Shown here piece after piece: positions 57,945 to 64,000 of a DNA stretch of 64,000 nucleotides. Source of the DNA: Ursus arctos (lineage: Eukaryota; Chordata; Mammalia; Carnivora; Ursidae); the NCBI RefSeq assembly GCF_023065955.2, contig NW_026623067.1, forward strand, positions 54,072,444 through 54,136,443, given 5' to 3'. The position numbers and the translations under genes are program-made. Position 1 is the stretch's first letter, and each line of letters begins with the position of its first letter. The notes under the pieces are model-generated. The model did not search any database and had not been told where the DNA came from. It was given only the letters and a program-made list of their open reading frames with translations.

Positions 57945-58105
57945 CCGGCCCGATTCTCCTACTTTGTAGCTGTGTTACTTTGCCTCTGTTCCAATGAAGG
58001 TGATGGAAATGAGACCATTATGAGGATTCAGTGAGATAATGTATCAAAAATGCTTTGCCCAGTGCTTGGAACATGATAGGCACCAATAAATTTTTGCCAG
58101 CTCCT
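57945..58105 (+). repeat. MIR fragment
   Basis: 'actttgtagctgtgttactt', 'gcctctgttccaatgaaggt', 'gaggattcagtgagataatg', 'tgctttgcccagtgcttgga' and 'acatgataggcaccaataaa' in MIR order; the 3' part is very well kept. Confidence 0.85.
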
Positions 58106-58872
58106 AGTGATACTGGTAGTACTGTAAGAAAGGGATTCAGAGTATCTGATTTTTTTATTCATTTTATATGCAGAGGAGACAAAGGACTAGGAAGAGGCTT
58201 CCTCATTTCTCAATATAGTCATTAGATTTTGATACTATGCACATAGTGCGATGTTTTCCCGTAGAAGGTGATGTACTTGTTATTATTAGCTCTTTTGTGA
58301 GAGGAAAAAGCATCTTCCAAGGTGCCTACGGAGGCCAATTATATTGTAACCTTGCAAACCTCTTTGCTACCCACTGAATCTGCCCTTGTGCCCGTTTCCT
58401 ACCTACTTAACCCTCAATCCTTTTAAATTCGCGGAACCATCTTTCCAGTTCTGTGCTTTCTTCCCTATCTGTCCTGGGGGACCCCATGTTGAGCTTGGCC
58501 AACTCAGGACACAGTGTGACGCTCAGTGCTCATGCAGCTGTTGGTACATTTGCTGCAAGTTGTTCAGAGCTTTGCGGTCCCTCGTTGCCAGGTGCTCCTC
58601 CGTAGACATTTTTCTCTCAGTCCTTATTTCTGAGGTCAGGTTGTTTTGTCTTTCTTTAACTGGTGTGAAAACCAAAGCGCTGAAAGGTTATTTAACTTCT
58701 CCAGGGTCTCATAGCTCTTAATAGGTAGAGAATTCACACTGAGGTCTTCATCACTGCTTAGACTCCTCCCTTTATTTCTGAATGTTCTGTTATTCCCATC
58801 TTAAAAGAAGAGCATGTTAATTTGGCGACCATGCATTTGGGCTGAATTCTATCAATGAGAACTTATTTTTAA
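58106..58872. other. Unique non-coding DNA
   Basis: No gene supported. A 111-codon plus frame (58,386-58,721) has a Cys-rich middle but no recognisable family; a reverse MIR-like 'cgctgaaaggttatttaact' patch at about 58,678 suggests it is partly repeat-derived. Confidence 0.4.
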
Positions 58873-59090
58873 CAGCCTGAATTTAAATCCTGGCTTTGCC
58901 ACTTAATCGCTTCATAACCTTGGTCAAAATGCTTAATAATAACATCTTTGGTCCTCCATTTAATCATCTATGGAAGGAAGTCATAATGGCACCTGAATCA
59001 TGGGTTATTATAAAGATTAAATGAAATAAGATTTCTAAAAGCACTTGAGCAGTTCCTTGTGTATATTAAGCATCATGTAAGTGTGTTAAA
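58873..59090 (+). repeat. MIR fragment
   Basis: 'ttaaatcctggctttgccac', 'ttaatcgcttcataaccttg', 'ggtcctccatttaatcatct', 'aaagattaaatgaaataaga' and 'gcacttgagcagttccttgt' follow MIR order across its full core. Confidence 0.87.
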
Positions 59091-59824
59091 CATATACAGT
59101 AAAATGACTTCAGACTGTAACTCAATGAAAGGTCTTTTTTTTTTTTTTTTCCTTTTAGGGAAAGAGTTTTTTGTGTTTTTTTTTTTTTCTTTTTCCACCA
59201 ATTTCTTTTTCTTAGGTAATCTTTATCTCTGAGCTTCTCTGCTGCCAGCCTTTGCTTTTAGAAAGTAATACTGAAATGTTAAGGTCCTTGGTCTTAAGCT
59301 CATGATCTTTAGCAGTATCTTCTTTGCTACTCAGAAGTACTTTAAACCATTTCTTCCTTAGTTGCTTCTACCTTGACCACCACTTTTACCTCTGTCCTCC
59401 TCAGGACAGAATTTGGCATGAAGTGAAAAACATGAAAAATATGTTCTCTTTTTCTTTAATGAAATCTTCCCCTTCTGTCCCTCAAATCGTTCTGCAAATG
59501 ACAAATTTCAGTAAGCTTTCTCACACTGGAAGTGGAAGGACAAGAACCCATGCTCTTCCACAGGAAACATACAGAGAAAAGCAGTCCTATTATTTCAAAA
59601 CATTTTTGGTAACTTTTTATTCCATAAAATTTGAGCACTGACTGTGTGTCAGGCACTGTGCATTTGGGTGTGAAGGCATTTGAGGAGGGGCAGGGAATAG
59701 GGCACACATAGCATTTTCCAAGTTTCCTAATGCTCATTCAATTTAGGGTAACAAATACTTCCCGCTAGATGGGACTGGGCTGTGCTCTTCCGTGTCTGCT
59801 CCTTCGTTTCTTAGACTACTCGAC
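59091..59824. other. Unique non-coding DNA with T-tracts
   Basis: T-runs at about 59,134-59,150 and 59,176-59,189. Pyrimidine-rich AG sites here mimic splice acceptors but no exon follows. A 105-codon plus frame and a 93-codon minus frame (59,324-59,737) overlap and lack motifs. Confidence 0.4.
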
Positions 59825-59905
59825 TGTCTTTTCATCTCGGAATCTCCAGTACCTAGCAGTATCTTGTATCTAGTAGCACAAAATAAATGTTGTCTAAATG
59901 GGTTT
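59825..59905 (+). repeat. L2 3'-end fragment
   Basis: 'gaatctccagtacctagcag' and 'tagtagcacaaaataaatgt' then 'tgtctaaatggg' match the extreme 3' end of LINE-2. Confidence 0.7.
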
Positions 59906-60439
59906 GTAATTGATTTTAGTATGTAGTAGGTTATAGTTTTCTTCCCAGTTTGCTAAGCAGTTACTCCCTTCTGCCATTACTAAATAATTCTCTCCCCACT
60001 GATTTGTTGTGTCTCATATTTAATATATGTCTTATTGTCTCTTCTCTATTATCCACATTTTCTTTAACTAGGACTGTACTATATTTGATAACTATAGATT
60101 AATAACTGTAGACATATATCTCCATATTTGCTCTTGTTTTTTAGACTTTTAAGTGATAATTTCATCTACTCATATTTTTTCTAGATAAATGTTAAGAGTC
60201 ATGTTTGAGGTTCACCTACCATGCCCACAGTTCCCTAAGTGGAGTATTAAAAGTGTGCATTTCATTTAGAAGCAGGTGTCGCCTTAAGCTATGTTTTATC
60301 CTTTTAGGAATGTTTATTAAATTAATGTTTGTTAAATTTAATGTTTACTAAATTAATATTAAATTAATAACCCTCTTTCTAAAATGGTTTTTTGGGTTTT
60401 GGTTTTGTTTTGTTTTTACATATCACACAGGTTTCTCCT

Positions 60440-61200
60440 TAAGATATCTTGGAGTATTTATTTATTTACATGAAAGTTTATTTTAAGTGCAGTAGAGTTA
60501 ACATAGAGTATTATATTATTTCAGGCGTACATTATAGTGATTCAGCAATTCCATACGCCACCCAGAACTCATCAAGATAAGTGATCCATTGGGGCGCCTG
60601 GGTGGCACAGCGGTTAAGCGTCTGCCTTCGGCTCAGGGCGTGATCCCGGCGTTCCGGGATCGAGCCCCGCATCAGGCTCCTCTGCTATGAGCCTGCTTCT
60701 TCCACTCCCACTCCCCCTGCTTGTGTTCCCTCTCTCGCTGGCTGTCTCTCTCTGTCGAATAAATAAATAAAATCTTAAAAAAAAAAAAAAAAGATAAGTG
60801 ATCCACTTCACCTGTTTCACCCTTCCCCCCTACCCACTTCCCCTCTGTGGCAACCATTCATTTTGTAGTATTATTTATTTATTTTTTTTTTCGTGAATAG
60901 GGTTTGTTGATAAGTCATATTTTCTATTTTTTTCACTGGTAGCAGAACTATTGTATTTGATGTATGTGGGATCTATCCAAGCTCCTTAACTCTTTTGTTT
61001 ATTCCAGTAGTTTTTCACTTGATTCTGTTTGGCTTTCTAGATACAAAATTATATCATGTACAGATGACAATTGTTTTTCCCCAGCATTGTTCTTTTCCAA
61101 TATTGCCTGTTCCCAAGTAAGCATTACATAATAGTCATGTAGGTGTTTTGTTCCTGGAATGTTGCTAGTGTCTAACTAAGATAAATGTAGACTGTTAGTG
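60440..61200 (-). repeat. Carnivoran L1 3' region, minus strand, split by a SINE
   Basis: Left part (to 60,588) has 'taagtgcagtagagttaaca', 'tttcaggcgtacattatagt', 'gattcagcaattccatacgc', 'ccagaactcatcaagataag'; right part resumes 'cttcacctgtttcacccttc', 'ccccctacccacttcccctc' and 'tggcaaccattcattttgta'. This is the 3' region of carnivoran L1 in reverse. Beyond 60,900 more decayed ORF2-like wording ('ctagatacaaaattatatca', 'tgtacagatgacaattgt') continues. All coding capacity is lost. Confidence 0.75.
60574..60806 (+). repeat. Young Can-SINE nested in L1, perfect 15-bp TSD
   Basis: Body 60,589-60,791: A box 'tggcacagcggttaagcgtc', B box 'gggatcgagccccgc', 'tatgagcctgcttcttccac', 'ctctctcgctggctgtctct', AATAAATAAATAAAATC and an A17 tail. 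Identical target duplications AAGATAAGTGATCCA stand at 60,574-60,588 and 60,792-60,806. Best match in the window to the young ursid-type consensus as I recall it, with CpGs still intact. Probably the most recent insertion here. Confidence 0.97.
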
Positions 61201-61539
61201 TGATATATACTCTGTGACATAAGAAAGATTATAATTAGAAGGGCAAATAGCTGAATTTCTTATAAGTTGCATGGTAATTTTGTCACACGATGCCTTCCCT
61301 TCCTCATATTTGAGAGTTGCTTGCCATCCAGAAAGAGATGGCAAGCAAAATGGCCTGAATTTAATGGACTATTCCCTTTTAATATGAAGGACACTGTCTT
61401 AGTTGGTTCTACAATGAGATTGCTAACTTCTATGTTCCAGGCATGAGTTTAGAGAGGAGTTGGGGCAAAGACCCACCATGCTATCAGTTGAATGCCCCTG
61501 AAATTTGTCCCAAAGATTGAAGTTAGAATTTAGGGACTT
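61201..61539. other. Unique or unrecognisable DNA
   Basis: A short inverted pair at about 61,320-61,346 ('gccatccag...gatggc') is the only structure. No gene recognised. Confidence 0.4.
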
Positions 61540-62130
61540 AGATGACTAGTATGTTAAAAAAAAAAATAAAAAATTGGAAAAGTTCACCAGAGAATTGAAA
61601 TTTGTGGGGGAGAAAAAGCAGCAAATAGAAAAATTGATAACTGAAAAATACAATATTTGAAATTAAGGACTCCACGGATAGTTTTAATAGAAGATCAGAC
61701 ACAGCAGAAGACACGATTAATAATGTGGAGGACAGGCTAATAGAAAATAGCCAAACTGAAGAAATAATGTATGCCTGTATTTCCACTAGCTAACAATTTG
61801 AGAAGCACCACATTTTTCCATATCCCTGCCAACAATAGGTATTTTGACACTGTTTATAATCTGCCACTTCATGTGTAAAGTGATACTTTATTGTTAGTTT
61901 AATTCACTCTTCAGTAACAAAACAGTTTATTATCTTTTCATTTCGTTTGCTATTTAGATGTTCTTCTCTGAGAAATATCTATTCATATGTTTGCCATTAT
62001 GTCTCCGGGGTTGTTGGTATTTTAATCAGTTTGTACATTTTTTGTATATGACTTATAACCCTTTGTTATCTCCATTACAAACGTATTTTCTAGCTGTGTG
62101 TATAAAACATTTTGTTACCATGCTATTTTT
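61540..62130. repeat. Scrambled L1 remains
   Basis: 61,560-61,770 reads like plus-strand L1 ORF1 ('agaattgaaatttgtgggg', 'agaagatcagacacagcaga', 'ggacaggctaatagaaaata'), while 61,785-62,125 reads like reverse L1 ORF2/3' sequence ('accacatttttccatatccc', 'gccaacaataggtatttt', 'cattatgtctccggggttgt', 'atgacttataaccctttgtt'). The two halves point in opposite directions, as in a 5'-inverted insertion or two abutting fragments. No frame is intact. Confidence 0.6.
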
Positions 62131-62724
62131 CTTTAGCAGAAGAAAATGTGCATTTGTATAATGAAAATTATACAAGAAGATGATAAAAAAAAATAAGCTT
62201 TCACAACATGAGTCTAAGCTACTTTCATGAGACTATAGTTATTATTTTCTGTGTTCCAGACTGTCTTCTATACAAGCTGGTGTGTGCGTGTATCTTATAA
62301 TTACACTGGTGATTGAGTTTGTTTGAGAAGAATGTTAGAGATAACTTTGTTATCAGTTATATTTCTTCATGACTTTGTTTTTGGCCTTGGATTAATTATG
62401 TCAGGTTACTTCAGACCTAGAGATTAATTAATATAACCATCGTCTGATTAGCAAATTAAGGGTATAATTAGGTCGCTAGTAACTCTCATGCAATTTGAGG
62501 TATCATCATTGATATTCATATGAAGGTGTGTCTATGTATGATAGAAAGCAAGTATGTTGTTACCTTATAGATCTAAAATTGTTAGATTATGAGCATATAT
62601 ATGTACAAAAAGTTTCCATTGATTTCTCCCTGTCATGGTAAAGTACCCATGATAGATGTTATGCCTCTGTTTCATTATGGTTAATTATGAAAGATAGTTA
62701 AGGATTATTTACTTATTTTGGCTT
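62131..62724. other. Unique AT-rich non-coding DNA
   Basis: No gene or transposon recognised. Confidence 0.45.
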
Positions 62725-62905
62725 TGGAGACTGACCATCCCAGTTCTGTCATGTACCACCCAACGTAACCTTGGATAAGTTAAATAATCTTTGTTGGTCT
62801 TAATTTTGTTATTAGTGAAATGAGTTTGATAAATGTGTACCTCGTAGAATTGAGTGTGGTAATGCATGTCATGTGCTAGCCTGGAGCAAGCATTTGTAAT
62901 GGAAG
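62725..62905 (+). repeat. MIR fragment
   Basis: 'tcccagttctgtcatgtacc', 'accttggataagttaaataa', 'gaaatgagtttgataaatgt', 'gtacctcgtagaattgagtg' and 'tgctagcctggagcaagc' show a near-complete but diverged MIR. Confidence 0.8.
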
Positions 62906-63650
62906 CTCTGGTTAGCATTTCTAGTAAAACATGCCTGTTCACACTGTGAATAACATGCAGTTTTGAATCCATAGTTACTAAACATGAAAATGCAGAGGTC
63001 AGGCTCCGAGAGTAAGGAGTTATTTAAAGATTCTTTCGTATCTCCTAAAGCTGTTACTACTTTTAAAAAGGAAGGAGTGACTGCGGGGAACTTCCAGGTG
63101 CCTAAATAGCTCTTTTTTTGTCATCATTTTGCGGAATCAGTAGCATAGCAGTTGAAATGTATTTATGTAAAATTAAGATAGTAGCAAATTCCAAAAGGCT
63201 CATTTGCTTAATGGAATTGCATGGTGAATTCACTTGCTGAAGCTGTTTGTCTTGAAGCAAATATCTTTAGTAATAGTCCTTCAAAAAATTTTTATTATTT
63301 ATTTGAATAATTCCATTCTATCTCCTGAAATACTGGGCTATCAGTTACAGTATTGGCAAATAGTGCTTACAGAAAAACCACTGTCTTTTCCCTATGGAAG
63401 CATTCCAGAATATTTTATGGCTATGCTCAATGCTTGTGCTTTTCTTCTTTTGCCTTTTTTTTTTTTTTTAAAGAATCAGAGAGCATGATAAATGATGGAA
63501 ATTTCAAACTAATTCTGAAGCAACACAGGTGTATTTTGCATTCACTGGTCTTCTCTGGAAAGTCACTTGGAATTGGCAGGGACCTCAAGTGTTCTTGGGA
63601 TGTTAATTTTACATGTCTTGCGTAGATGTCAAAACCTTTTAAAATACAGG
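62906..63650. other. Unique non-coding DNA
   Basis: No gene supported. T-tract at about 63,457-63,470. Frames of 84-125 codons on both strands (63,234-63,804) overlap each other and the tandem duplication to the right. Confidence 0.4.
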
Positions 63651-63718
63651 TAACCCTCTCCCCACGTTTTCCTTTATAAATTTGTAACCCTCTCCCCACG
63701 TTTTCCTTTATAAATTTG
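63651..63718. repeat. Perfect 34-bp tandem duplication
   Basis: Two identical 34-base units, each beginning TAACCCTCTCCCCACGTTTT and ending TATAAATTTG, lie head to tail. The lack of any mismatch implies a recent event. Confidence 0.95.
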
Positions 63719-64000
63719 TTAGAGTTTAAGTGTACAATTTCTGTTGTTAAAACATGGTGTGGTATTTTCTGATTTTTGCCACTTAAAAATAGTTCACAAT
63801 TCATAGATGATTCTGAATGTTTTTGGTGCTGCCAGTTGCTTTCTGCATTGCCATATGGATTACGTCTCCTGTATTCCTAAGAAAGGTGTTTCTTTTATTC
63901 TTATTCCACCAGTAGAAAAAATTGGTTGTGAGTGGTCTATGTGATAAGAGCTGTTTGATTTTGATTTTTGCTTCAAGTGTCACAATCACCTACTCTTGGG
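63719..64000. other. Unique non-coding DNA to window end
   Basis: Nothing recognised; the window ends in ordinary unique sequence. Confidence 0.45.

Noticed and set aside
59140..59220. Very strong pyrimidine-AG sites suggesting exons
   Set aside because: The T-runs are simple sequence; the segment between the AGs is itself poly(T)-dominated and not exon-like.

Overview
This is a mammalian nuclear, non-coding window. The organism is very probably a carnivoran and most likely a bear. The evidence is 13 tRNA-Lys-derived Can-SINEs with A and B boxes, a (CT)n-rich body and an AATAAATAAA-type tail. The copies at about 7.85 kb and 60.59 kb carry wording (GCGTCTGCCTTCGGCTCAGG, then 'gagcctgcttcttcc' and 'ctcgctggctgtctct') that I associate with young ursid SINEs. 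The species call rests on memory of these subfamilies, not on a database search.

No protein-coding gene, intact RNA gene or CpG island can be supported. Open frames of 60-170 codons are chance frames or lie in microsatellites and transposon remains. The DNA is therefore intergenic or deep intronic. Dominant content is relics: old L1M fragments (5.9, 7.4, 13, 22.6-23.5, 30.2, 37.4-38.5, 40.4-41.9, 60.4-62.1 kb), MIR and L2 fragments, an MLT1-type LTR (50.3 kb), an ERVL-like LTR (51.5 kb), hAT-type fragments (21.3, 39.0 kb), and two same-orientation Tigger-like MITEs (54.05 and 56.25 kb).

Layout: 0-1.1 kb is unique sequence with a 33-nt 5' fragment of U2 snRNA on the minus strand, flanked by 16-bp target-site duplications. 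1.1-24.4 kb mixes unique DNA with eight Can-SINEs and several MIRs. 24.4-48.5 kb has no Can-SINE that I can see. It contains a candidate regulatory block with an octamer motif (about 25.0-25.55 kb), a possible 32-nt microexon with strong splice signals (27,135-27,166), and long L1M remnants. 48.5-64 kb is repeat-rich again, with five Can-SINEs, LTRs, MITEs and L1 debris.

Nothing here looks like a new multi-gene system. The items most worth a second look are the U2 fragment insertion, the candidate microexon, the Can-SINE-free interval with its candidate regulatory block, and a nearly identical 114-bp-period duplication inside an old L1.
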